Shown here: positions 11,270 through 23,900 of the stretch, piece by piece | How positions within the stretch are numbered: the stretch's first letter is position 1 | Layout of the letters: each line of letters starts with the position of its first letter | Assembly (NCBI RefSeq): GCF_017591425.1 | Contig: NW_024466307.1 | Location: forward strand, 7,331,001-7,395,000 | Direction: 5' to 3' | Source of the DNA: Ochotona curzoniae | Taxonomy: Eukaryota; Chordata; Mammalia; Lagomorpha; Ochotonidae | DNA length: 64,000 nt | Notes under the pieces: model-generated | Told to the model about the DNA's origin: nothing | Database searches by the model: none | What the model saw: only the letters and a program-made list of their open reading frames with translations | Position numbers and translations under genes: made by a program

Positions 11270-11900
11270 AGGGCTCCTTATGCCCAAGTGGGAAGCTAGA
11301 AGTCTAGCTAAAGGAGACTGCAACGCGCCCGCCTCCGCTGAAGCCGGGATGCGCCCGCCAAGCCAGGACGCTGGGGCAAATCTGCTGAGGCGCTCCGCTG
11401 CTGGAAGAGTCCATTTGAGATGGTCCAGGCAGGGTGTTCCCGACGTCGGAGCGTGGACCTGGTTGCCCGCTGTGCGGAGCCGGACGCGCGGCCGTGGGCG
11501 GCCACCCCCGCTCTGTTGGTCAGGTGAGTGGAGCCCCGGGAGCAGCGGGTCCTATTGGAACAGAGGGAGGCTGCAGGGGCTGGGCGAGGAGGATGGAGCC
11601 CCTGCCTACCGGGATAGCGGTAGAAAGGAGCTGTAGCCCCGGCGCGGTGCGGGCATCTGGGCGGGAGGAGCGCAGCGTGCCAGGAGACAGACTGGCGGGG
11701 ACCGCAGGGCGCGCGCGGATGTCGGGGTCCCTGGGGCCAGGTAGGTCATGAGCGAGGGCGTTCTGGCGTCTGGGAGCGCCTCGGCAGCAGTGGTGCCTTG
11801 GGCCGCTGCTGCCGCACCTGTTGCTCATCGTGGACTGCGAGAACAGCACGGGGGCGGCGGGCGGGGGCCGCGCTGACCGAGGCTGCGGCTTCTCACTGAT
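11270..11900 (+). promoter_or_regulatory. ADGRV1: CpG island promoter and 5'UTR of ADGRV1
   Basis: This is the only GC-rich, CpG-dense stretch in the window, with CpG in nearly every ten-base block from about 11330 to 11890 including the runs around 11481-11492 and 11711-11717. Sequence on both sides is AT-rich and CpG-poor. It contains the start codon at 11719 and extends into intron 1. The exact transcription start cannot be read from sequence; for a CpG-island promoter a dispersed start between about 11450 and 11700 is the simplest expectation. Confidence 0.8.
11719..11740 (+). CDS. ADGRV1: ADGRV1 coding exon 1
   Basis: The ATG at 11719 starts MSGSLGP plus the first base of a Gly codon, then a donor (gtaggt). 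Human begins MSVFLGPG, so the start is supported by orthology and not by length alone. It leaves phase 1 and joins exon 2 to give ...GPGMPSASLL. The reading frame is also open upstream to an ATG at 11434. Confidence 0.92.
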
Positions 11901-14900
11901 GGCTCCTCTTTGCCCTTCCCAAAGCTACATGACTTCGGGGTGAGACGTGAACGAGCGTAGAAAAAGGTTCCCTTCTCTTCCCTTTGTGTCTGGGGCTGGA
12001 ATCTTGAAGTTCATTGAAAAATCTAGCCGCTATGAACCAGCTGGAACAAAGTGCACCAGGAGCACTTGGTAATAATGGGATGACTGGGATAAGCTAAGGA
12101 CTTCGTTTATATTACAGAATTACTAGGGCCTAGAAGAATTGTGGCTAAGTATATTTCAAGGAGTTTGGGATTAACCTGTAGTTTCAGAATAATTGTCTCA
12201 AGAGTTTATGCATTTTTGGAACTTCAAGATAGTTCAATTTTTTTTTCACCCTAAAATGAATATTGAATTACTGCAGTGTTTTTTTTTGGCGGGGGGAAGG
12301 CTAATTTGAAGACAATAAGGCTATTTCGATAACTTTTATTCTAAATGAGTTCGTCACATTTCAGAGTACGCCAACTTAAAAATCTCTGTAGTGTTTATCA
12401 GTTGTGCTCTGGTTGATATTAAAACCATAAGGATGCATTATTATTAGGTTAAAGTTTAAACATAACATGTAAGCGTTATTCAAAAATCTCTGCAAAGGTC
12501 CGCTGATGTGAAACGACTAAGTAGCTTTTAAATCCTGTTGTCTTTTAGCGAAAGATCTGGTGCAAAGATCCTGTGCTTCTGGGCCTTCAGTTACTAAAAG
12601 ATCTGATTCGGTGATTGCAAAGACTTTTTCAGCCATTGAAAAGTGGCAAGACTAACAAAGTGCATCTATAGATGGTGTCAAAGACCAAGTTCCATTTCTG
12701 GTGTAGGAGAACCGCCCGGAATGCCTGCTGTGTGTTGAATTTTGAGAAGCCCTTTATAATGGGTTACCATGTTGACTACATCCAGGCTGTGAATGGTGCG
12801 CTTTTATCAACGTGCATACCATAACACTTAGGCATGGATAAGCTTGTGGCAGAATGTTCTTTAGTGAGAGCCAAAGGAGTTTTCCCAGAGTGCTTCTAGC
12901 ACCTGCCCTGTTTGGAGTGTTAATAGAACTTAGGGACACATTGTGGGGAGCCAGGATGCTTGTACTGGCATCAGAGTGCCTGGGGAACAAGTCCTGCGTC
13001 TGTTTCCCATTCGGCTTCTTGCTGTTGTGTATTCTGGAGGTAGCGGATGAAGGTTCAGTGCTTGAGTCCTCTCACCACTGTGAGGCCCAGGTGGAGCTGC
13101 AGGTGTCTGCGTTTGGCCCTGAGCAGTGTTGGTGATTGCAGGCAATTGGGGAGGGAACCAACAGATGGAGGCTGTTCTTCAAGTAAATCAAAAAAAGTGA
13201 AAAGTCTATAAAACTGAAGTACTCTTAGATGTAGGCCAGTACTGGGGTTTAGTTACATTATGTTAACTGAGTTATGAGGCCATCATGTATAGAAATAACA
13301 TATCAGCTTTAATTAGCTTAATAATAATTTTATGTTGAATGTCAGTTGTGTTATTCCTCAGCAATAATGAGATTTAGGCACAAATGGCAATGAGAATAGC
13401 TATTAGCAGTGATGTGCAGAGGAAGAAAGTATAGTAAAAATGCCCTGGAAGGTGCATGGTGGTTTGTTTTTTTTTAAACAAATATTGCAAAATGGGTGAT
13501 GTGATTCCTAGTTGAGAAACTATCCATGAACACAACACGAAGTCCCTGAGCGCTAGTGGAAAACTAGGAGCTTAACAAGATGAGCTTTTTCGTTTTTTGA
13601 TGGAATAGAAACCCAAAATGTAAAAAGCACATCAAGTCCTTTGCCCTGTTTTCTGTTTGGGTCTTAATTGCTTGTAACTTCTTGGAGTCTATTGAGCAGC
13701 ATCCTTAACTGGTTAGCTTGATTGTTTCACTGGCAGTTAAGCAGGTGCCACCTCTTGCCACCAAGATGACCCCGATGAGGTTGCCCAACCCTGGAGTGCA
13801 GTGGCTGTAGCGTATGTGTGGCTAGCACTTGAGTTCTGAGTGCTCACTGAATTGAGTCACTTTGTCGGTGACTGATCATTTCGTGTGCTGGATCAAAAGT
13901 CTGCGCGGTGGAACACTTGTACCATCACTGTGTACTGTGCATGGGCGGGAATTGCAGAACTCAGTTGGTATAAAGCGTGTGAAGCTCCTTGGGTGACTGT
14001 TGCATTTGATTATAAACGTTGTGTTTTTGTGGGCACATTTGCATGGGTATTTCCCTGATTGTTTTTTTGGGGGGTTGGGGGGAAGTTTGGATGGGAATCG
14101 CAGTTATCACATAATTCAGTATGTCTTCCTTGTCCTCTTTCCTTTTGTTGGAAACAACAAACTCCCCCTCCTCCCCATGGCAGAGGTAGTAATGGAGTCA
14201 GATAGGAAATAAAAACCATGTGGAAATCGGGAAAAACTGCCAGGAACTCCTGTGTCTCAGTTTTGGTGAGTGACCAATCCGGTGGGTGTCTCTCTTCCAT
14301 TAACTCCTGTGGAATCAGTCTGCGGGCTGAATTATTCATTGGCACCAGTGACAGCTTAAAGGTCTGTGTAGTGCTGGTGCTCTGTCACTCCCTGGCAGTT
14401 CAGACTTTCTGCAAATATAGGTCTTTGTTGAAAAATGAAGATAAACTTAATGAGCTAGACTCAGACTACTTGGTGGAGAATGAAGCAGGACTTCAGTTTT
14501 TCTCACCTGCTTCTATTTCTTTCCTTCAAGGATCTGGGTTGGGGACTTTGGTGGCATCTATGTGTCTGGAGGGTTCCCTAGTATGCCAAGGTAGGTGTCA
14601 GACCACACAAGAAGCCACAACACTCAAACTGTTGCCCTGGTAGAGATGGGGCAGGGCTGGGGATGGTTGGAGTTGGGGCACAAAGGCTGTGTCTTTCGAT
14701 TCCGCGGTGACACGTTATACACTTTGAAAAATGCCAGCCAGAGTCCCTCCCACAGTCACTGGGCAGGTGGTCCCAGGCCCCTTTTCTGGTGCAGCCAGGC
14801 GTGAGTGTGGCTGTCCCTGGAAACGAGGGATGGATGTTGATAAGGGCATTTCTCCCCCATTCACGCAAGATTCTGCAAATCTAAAATAGATTTCCTCTTA

Positions 14901-17900
14901 TAGTAGTTGAAACCCAGGCTGTCGGATGCACAAAATCACTCTGGGTAAATGGAAATTGTTTATGTCTTTGAGATAAATGATGGCTCTTTAACATATGTAT
15001 TTAAATGTAGTTACTGTCAAACATCTCTGCTTTAAGGATTGATTAATTTTCTAAGTTTGTTCCCAGCTTTTTCTTAGGCGTATTTTCTCATACATGTGAG
15101 CACAGAACTCTTTCATGCTTTACTTTATTAGGGGCTTAACCCAGCTTTAATCTAACCATCTGTTCACATCTTGTCTTGGCACAGCCATGATGGAGGGGCT
15201 GGTGGGGGCTAAATACATTTCCCACGTTTTAAAGGTTGGGTAAAGAGCTACCTTTATGAATAGATTTCACATGATTCTCAGCAAGACAGTGGTGCAGAAG
15301 TGGAGTAATGACACATTTCATTTTCTGAAGCCGAAGGTTCTGTCTGTAGTTTTGCTGAAGGGCAATTAACATTTCAACCAGCCAATTTGGTTACATGCAA
15401 TAAAGTCCTTGGGCTTATAATTTGCTGCTCTCAGTCTGAAGCTGTTGTGTACTAGCTGTCATGTAATCCTCTGTGTGGCCCTCTCCAGCATCGTTATTGT
15501 TGCTGATCTTAAAGAACTAATCAACAGTTTTCCTTGCCTTCAACTGTAGGGTGCCACAGGGCTAGGACAATGAAATGCCAAGCTAATAAGGCTGCGATTG
15601 TAATTATGAATAGCCCTTATTGAAATGTGGTCCAGGTTGAAAGATAGAGCATAGCTTCAAGTAAAATGCAACTCCAAGAAGGCATTGTGTGCCTTTGCAA
15701 GTAATGTATTTCTCCTTGGACTCTTGCAATAAATAGAGGGTGTATATACTGGCATTGATTAAGCTAAGATGACTCGACATGAACAAAGCAGCAACCATTC
15801 TTATTTATATTGACTCTGCTCTCTTTATGCAGAAAAAATGCTGTGAGGGGACATGGGTAAAAAAAGATTAAGGGCTACCACAACTGAGCTGTGTTGTAGA
15901 AATCATTGAAGGATTTGTTTGTGCATTAATTGAAAATAAGATTTTGTTAGCATTCTTGACTTGAAGTTTTGATAATTAGGTGGTGGTAACATACTTTCTG
16001 CATAAACTCGTGTTGCTCTGAAGGAACTACTGCATATTGTGATAATCCTTTTATTAGGATAATTGATATTATCCTTTAATCCATGTCATGGGGCAGTGAT
16101 TTAATTGAGTACATCTTTGAATGCAACACTGTTGCATAGTGGTATCTATGTAATTGGAAATTAAAATTCAGTTCTCATTTTTCTAGTAAGGTTCAACAGA
16201 AAATAGGTATAATGTGGTTGATACGAGCTTTGCATGTCCTCATTACAATTGTGAGGAAATACATGAATTACATTGTCTATATTTTCATTGTGCAGTTAGA
16301 GAAAGCTAAGCAGCTGTCATTAGTCATTAGTGTATTAGTCAACTCGAAGACTGTTGAGAAACGGAGGAATTGGAGAACCCCCAGGCCTCTGGCACTCCAC
16401 ACTGTGAAGGTTGCACAGTGGTCTGTCCCCAGTGAGACATGGCTGAACTTGGAGAAACGGTGGAGTAGAGAGGCAGCAGGAAGGACTTACGTATTTTATT
16501 TCTCAGATTTTCGTTGGATAGATATGCAGAGAGGAGGAAAGACAGATCTTCTGTCCAATGATTCACTCCCCAAGTGGCCACAATGGCTGGAGCTGAGCTT
16601 TGATCTGAAGCCAGGAGCCTCTTCTGGGTCTCCCACACAGGTTCAGGGTCCCAAGGCTTTGAGCCATCCTTGACTGCTTTCCCAGGCCACAAGCAGGTAG
16701 CTGAATGGGAAGTGGGGCTGCCAGGATTAGAACCAGCATCCATTTGGGATCCTGACACATGCAAGGAGAGGACTTTAGCTGTTAGCCTTATCTGGACCCA
16801 GAGTGAAAGCCTTATGTCAAAGGTGTAGAGACAGATTAGTCATCTCAGACATGTATTGGGTTTACAGGGCTGCAACTGTTAAATTTGGAGGCTGAGCTGG
16901 TTGGCAGTACAGAACAGGATTCACTTTCCATTGAGATGAAGCTCCTGTGTCCACAAAGCCCCAATTCCTTGGTATGTACAAGGCTTTGCAACCATAGCCA
17001 CTGTCTATTCCAAAAGCATTATCATGACCTTGTAAAGAAGCCCTGTGCCTACAACACTTGCTGCTCACCCTATCCCCCCTCCTCCACCTCATGGATCCTG
17101 GCACATGGGATGCTGTTTTTTTGACTCTGTAGATGTGCCTGCTCTGGACATTTCACATTAGTGCTACGTAGTAGGTGACTTTTCCCCTCCAAGTTCTTTT
17201 ACTTAGTGTGATATTAAGATTCTTCAGATTCATTTATTTTAAAGGTAGACGTAAAATGAGGGAGACAGATCTTCCATCCCCTAGGTCACTCCCCAAATGG
17301 CTGAAAGTAAACCAGTTTGAAGCCAGGGATTTCTCCTGAGTCTGTGGGTGCAGGGGCCCAAGGACTTGGGCTATTTCCTGCTACTTTTTCAGGAATGTTA
17401 GAGAGCTGGATCAGAGGTGGAGGAGCCAGAGCTTGAATGGGCACCCACATATGATGCTGACCTACATTCAGATAGAGGCTGAAACCTATGTGATGTCAGC
17501 CCTGATTTCATGCCTCTTTTAAATTGACAAATAATTCATTGTGTGGCTGTTTTGCATTTATTGGCTTATCAACTGTTTGGTATTTGGCTTCTGTTACACT
17601 GAATGATGCTACCATGAGTGGAGGGTGGAAGAGTTACACTCCTAACTACCAGGGATTGAGTTTTCCAGTTTCTGGCCAACATTTGTTTCTTACCTCATGC
17701 TGATTCGAGCCATGCTAGTACATAGTGTCTCATTGTTTTGATCTGCATTTCGCTAAATGGTGCTACAGAACATCTCTTCGTGTGTGTCTTTCTCCATCTG
17801 TATTTTTTTGAGAAACAGCCAGGTTTAAATGTTAACTTTAAAGAATAAGAAACAGTATTTAATGAATTATAAAAACCAAAATGAAAAATGAAGGTATCTT

Positions 17901-20900
17901 TTTTTTTTTTTTAACCCACTATGCAGCCTGTTATGATTGAAGGGACAATTACTTCAGGGAAGAGTGGTTGGGATGAACTTCAAAGTGTTTGGCACCCTAG
18001 ACTTGTATTGATTAAAGGCAAAATAAAGGAGAAAGTCTGAGTCCTATTTTCAGAAAGACTCCCAAAATTTCAGTTTATGACACCAAAACTCCTAAGGCAA
18101 ATTTGGAAAATGAAAGCTATTGTAGTTGATGTATACAGTGAATCTTAGTGAAGATTCTCACTTGAGAGTTTTCGTGTTTTCAAAGCTGTGTTCTAGGTGG
18201 AAAGGACTTGGCTGAAGATGTGAAGCATGTGAGCTGAGGCGGAGCCTGGGGATGGAAAGATGAGGAAGACCTAGATTGGGCAAAGTATGACATGATCTGA
18301 GACTGGTTTTCAGTTCTTGCACATTGTACCTCAGTATTTCAAACAGGAAATTCTGTTTTGCTTCTGAACTGAGAATGCATTAATTTAAGGGCAAGGTTGG
18401 ACTTGCTAGTGTTAAGGGTATTAAATGACGTTATTTAAAAAGCACTGCTTTACTCAAAACAGTGACGGGTAAAAGACATTTTCTGTCAGCTGCTTTATTC
18501 CTAAATGCAAGCAATCGCTGTGACTGGGCTGAGGACTTGATCCAGGTCTTCCACGAGTGTGGCAAGCACCTGATGGCCTTTGTCAGCTGCCTCCAAGGCA
18601 TATGGGCATGAAGCTGAATCAGAAGTGGAACATTGTATGAATCTGTCTCGGGAAGTTTAACCTATTGAACCTGAACACTTACCCCAATGCACTTGGTTTT
18701 AAGGTTAAGATTGAGTTCTAGTTAGTGGGATTCTGATCTTTAAAATCATGATTAATGATAAAAGTAAATCATATTCAGGGTAAGAATTGAACAGAGAAGC
18801 ACCAAAATCACTTGTCAGTGTCAGGTATAGAGGCTTAAAGTGTCCTTTCAATACTTCCTGTGAGTATATTTGTACATCAATTCATGCAGATTACTTAAAT
18901 TTTAGATTAATATGGTAAGACATAAAATTTACATATTTGCTGATTCTTCATATACTGAAGTATTTCATGCTACAACTTGCAACTTCGAATTGTGTAGTAA
19001 CTTAAAAATGACATAATATTTTTTGGAGAATTTCTGCTTTTAAAAAGCAAGATTGGGGGCTGATATGAAGTTAATGAATGTCACAAGAGGGAAGCTCGCT
19101 TCACTTTGGTTATGGGTGCAGGAGACAGACTGTGTGGCGTGGTTGGGAGTTACCACAGTTTGGTTCGAGGGACCGTTGACACATCTGTGTTGGGTCTTAG
19201 CACAGTCACAAGCATGAATTTTAAGCTCGGTGAGTTGGATGGGAAGTTTCTTTGAGAACTACTACCTATGTCAATTCAAAGCTTGCTATAAACTGTCCTG
19301 ATAGCTGCAAAATGAGCCTGTTTCTGCAGGATGTAAATCAGTCTTGATAGGAAACATTGTTCTATGGCCTTTACAGCCTTTTGAATAATCTAGAGGATAT
19401 ACTGTGTTTCTTAAACATATTTTATAGTAGCAGTCTGACCAAAATGGACATCTGATGTTACAATAGACCTTGAATTACTGGTTGGAGCTTTTTTAGTGAA
19501 TGAGTTGAAATTGGGAGTTCTTTAAAAGTAGGGAAAAGCTAAGATTGCTAAATGGAAGGCGTGGAGCTGTAAGCAGGAAAGTGAAAGGAAGAGCTCAATG
19601 GAGTCACATCTTAAGGAATGTGGTACAGATGCACATTACTCAGAAGTGTGGGTTTTGGAGATAGAGAATTGTGGAGATTGAAAATTTTGAGGGAAAGGAA
19701 ATAAAATCCATGGAGTATCTTCACTGTTACATTAAGAGTGGAGTGTCAGTTTGATGGGATTTCTGATGCAGTAATGGAATAGAGAAGGGTAACTAGTCTT
19801 AATTCCAATGCATTAGGATGTAGGATGCTTAACTCATTTTCATGTGTGGAGAGCATGTCACGAATGGGAAGTTAAAACTGCCCAAAAGAGGATTTGCATT
19901 TTCTTAGGAAATCCTTGCTGAGAATTAAACTGTATTTAAATGTCTTGATTATAGTTGTGTTCATTGCTGCAGACAATGCCTTGAGTATGGGCACAGTAAG
20001 GATATTCTGGAGCTCATGCATGAGTGAATGGTCAACAGAACCACAGCATTAACAGCAAAGATTCCTTGAGACTTGTGGGCAGGAAGGTGAAGACGGAAGC
20101 TCTATAGCTTCAGGTAGAATTTGGGGACCTGTGGCCTACAGATAGTGTGGGTGAGGTGGGATGGGTAGTGGAATGGCTTTTCTCTGCAGGATTTACTAAC
20201 TGATGTCTCAGGGTCCACAGGCTGAAGCAACAGACCTGCCCAGAGGGTGGATGACTATTTTAGACAGGGAACTCTGTGCCAAGCTTAGTAACAGTGGACT
20301 CTGTTGTCTGCAATATACCCAGACCCTCCTTCAGAAATATAAACCCACTGGAATTCTGGGAGTATAAGAGTTAGTAGAGCTTGGGGAGGTGGCATTGAAT
20401 GCTTATCCACATGACACAAGATGTCTTCAGAAGAATTTGGAGAAATGACGTGATGACACATGTGTACCATTGGTGTTAAAGGCTGATTCATCCATGTTGG
20501 CCTACTAAGAATTCTGAGAAACAGTTCTTATTACATCACAGCCATAACAATCTAATTGCACTTACACAACCTGAGTAAATGCATTTAAACAACCTGGGCT
20601 GCACTTAGAAGCAACATGTAATAAAAACATTACATCCTGGGCCCGGCGCGGTGGCGCAAGTGGTTAAAGGTCCTCGCCTTGCACGCCCGGGATCCCATAT
20701 GGGCGCCGGTTCTAATCCCGGCAGCCCTGCTTCCCTTCCAGCTCCCTGCCTGTGGCCTGGGAAAGCAGTCGAGGACGGCCCAAAGCTTTGGGAACCTGCA
20801 CCCGCGTGGGAGACCCGGAAGAGGCTCCTGGCTTCGGACCGGCATAGTATCGGCCCGTTGCGCTCACTTGGGGAGTGAATCATCGGACGGAAGATCTTCC

Positions 20901-23900
20901 TCTCTGTCTCTCCTCTCTGTATATCCGCCTTTCCAATGAAAAAATAATAAAAATAAATCTTTAAAAAAAAAAAAAACATTACATCCTTTAAGAGCAAGAA
21001 AACACACACATTTAATTATCCATAGGTTGGAATGTATAGGTTGGAAATGAAAAGAATGGAAGATGAAGGTATGAAAATGAGGTGGGCCTAGGGGGTGGTT
21101 CAGTGGCTAAGTCATTGCCTTGAATGCACCAGGGGTCCCATATGGGCACCCGTTCATATCCTGGCTGTTCCACTTGCCATCTGGCACCTTGCTTGTGTCC
21201 TAGGAGGGCAGTGAATGTTGGCCCAAAGCCTTAGGACTTTGTACCTATGTGAGAGACCCGGAAGAAGCTCCTGGCTTCTAATTTTAGGTCAGCTCAGTTC
21301 CAGCCCTGGTGTTCACTTGGAGTGAATCAACAGTTGAAAGATCTCTGTGCCTCCTCTCTGTAAAATTTGCCTTTCTAATAAAAATAGAAAACATCTTAGA
21401 GAATGAGGTAAGGTAGAAAGAGTGCTTTGAAAAAACCACAGTACATTTACAAAGCATGTCTGAAAGGCAGAGAAGTAAGGTCAGTGTGTTACTAGGCATT
21501 AGCTTCTCTGAAAAGATGAGTTAAAATCAAGATTGCAAGTCACAAGACCTTGCAAAACGTTCTAGCTTAGATCCATCTTTGACCTGCTTTCCTAAACTCC
21601 CAAAATCTCCCTGAACAGAATTTTTATCCTGAAGGACAACCTTTTTAACATTTGACAGATATCATTAACTTTCAGTGTGTAAATCAATGAAAAATTGTAG
21701 CTTTTGGAAGATTTTCACCTGATTCTGTGTTTTTTTTTTTTAATTTACTTTTATTGGAAAGGCAAATATACAGAGAGGAGAGACAGATCTTCCATCTAAT
21801 TGTTAACTCCCCAAGCGGCTGCAACGGCTGAAGCTTAGATTATCCAAATCCAGGAGCCGGAAGCTTCTTCTGGGTCTCCCATGTGGCTGCAGGGTCCCAA
21901 GGCTTTGGGGCCGTCCTCAACTGCTTTCCCAGGCCACAGGCAGAGAGCTGGATGGGAAGTCAGGCCGCCAGGATTAGAACCAGTGCCCATATGGGATCCT
22001 GGTGCATTAAAGGTGAGGACTTTAGCTGCTAGGCTATTGCGCCGGGTCCTGGTTGTGTTTTACAGTCCTAACATGCATGATAAAAATTTGATATTAGGGT
22101 TGAAACTTTAACATTGCTTTTATTGATAAATCATTCTGTAATTGACGTGAAGTGAAACAGATGGAGAAACAGATTCATGGCCAAAAGTCTTTGGCTTCAT
22201 ACTTCTTGGGATGCGAGTTAGGTTTTAGGAATTTGAATTGGTTGAGGTTTGTAGGCATTGGGGGGGGGAAGACCAAGCCATGTTCAGATACTGGGATATG
22301 CAGTAAGACTCATTTTAACAATTTTCTGCAGTGCTGGAGGCCTGACAATAGATTAGAAACTGGAGTATCTAAAAAGGGCTGTTAGGAAGCTAGCTCTGAG
22401 CAATAATGTAAGGAATAGAAAATAAACACAAGCAGGAAAGACAGAACACTTAGGCTGGGCTGTAAGTGAAGCATTAAGGCTTGACCTAGTTCATTTGGAT
22501 GTTGTATACCTGGTCAGTGTGGCTACTGTTAGTGAGTTACCTCACTTCAGCAAAATGCAAGTAATGCCGAAGAACAAGGGCTTTATTTACTGTGTCATGT
22601 TAGGCTTACACAATCTGGTTTTATGACAAGGTTACTAAATGAAAATGATGACCACAAAGCAATGCATTGTAGATGAACTAAAGACTACTTTTAATTAAAA
22701 CAAAAATCGATATAACAACACTCCTACTTGGAATCTAGAGAAATCAAGGTGTGTGTATCCAAACCAGAGGTGCTCCTGGTGCTATATGTCAAGGCAAACC
22801 AGACTTCCAAGAGCTCAGAAATAGTAGAAGCTTAATTATTAATTTGTGAAACTTAAAAAACAGTACAGTGAACCTATCTGGAGTGAGAGCGATTAAAATC
22901 ATAGAAAAGATGAACAAATCAGACTCCGTATGCTTGAACTTCTGAATGCAAATAGCTAGAGAAAGTCGGTCTCAACATCATTTACTTATTTTTTCGTGAT
23001 GCAATTCTGTAGGCTCTGGGATTTCCTCTTCCACCCTCCCCATGTTCCTATTTCCCTTCTATTCTTACAATAGTCCTTCAACAGTCACAAGTCCATCATT
23101 CTGCCATTTAAGTGTATTCTGATATTGTAGGCATACACCAAGGTAGAAAGTCCAGCATCTTATTGTCAAGATGTACTTAACAGTTTCATTGGGAGTCCCA
23201 TCTTTTATTCAGGATTAGAGATGCACGCTGCAATGTATCTTCTAGATAAATTTGTTTCCCTTATACAATTCCTCTAGATGAATGGGCATATAAATGTTTA
23301 CCTGTAAATCTACTGATCTTGTATTTTGCATGAAGGTTGGCTTTTATCAGGGAAAACATGTGACGTCATCTTACAGATGAGGCAGATACGCAGGGCTCTG
23401 TGGCTACCCGAAGTTGGCCAGCTGGTAGGTGGCAGGTGCCTTGTTGGGACTTTGCCACTTTTCTTCTGCATTGGAATTGCCACAGAACTGGCTTGTTCCT
23501 CGGCTTATGGCAAAGAGTATAGGCATTAATTGCATAAAAAATGGCATTTAGGTAATGTTGCTGGAAATTGGATATTGTCAATAAATTGGTTTAGGAAATG
23601 TAAGAATTGGGAGTCAGTGGTTTACTAGAAGTATGATGACAAGAATTCTGCACAAGCATTGCTACAACCTGAGACATGATTGAGAGTTTTATAAGACATT
23701 ATGAACTTAGACATGCTTCTGTGAAATTACCAATTAATCTCTGGTAGCACAGCTTCATCAAGGCATAGCTTAATAATGTGTATTTCATTAGTTCCATTAG
23801 ACTCCTGTAGGTATCCCCTGTGTCTTTGGATTAGATTCCAGTGCCATTTTCTAAATGTCCATAGTGGTTTTGGTGTATTACTGATAGCTGAGACAGTCAA

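Noticed and set aside
20650..20720. tRNA gene
   Set aside because: The A and B box motifs belong to the tRNA-derived head of the SINE. No cloverleaf with an acceptor stem closes around them.
20605..21009. Open frames of 68-134 codons over the young SINE, with similar ones at 24693-25096, 7170-7441 and 16339-16764
   Set aside because: They recur at every SINE copy in the same phase and orientation, so they are shadows of the repeat.
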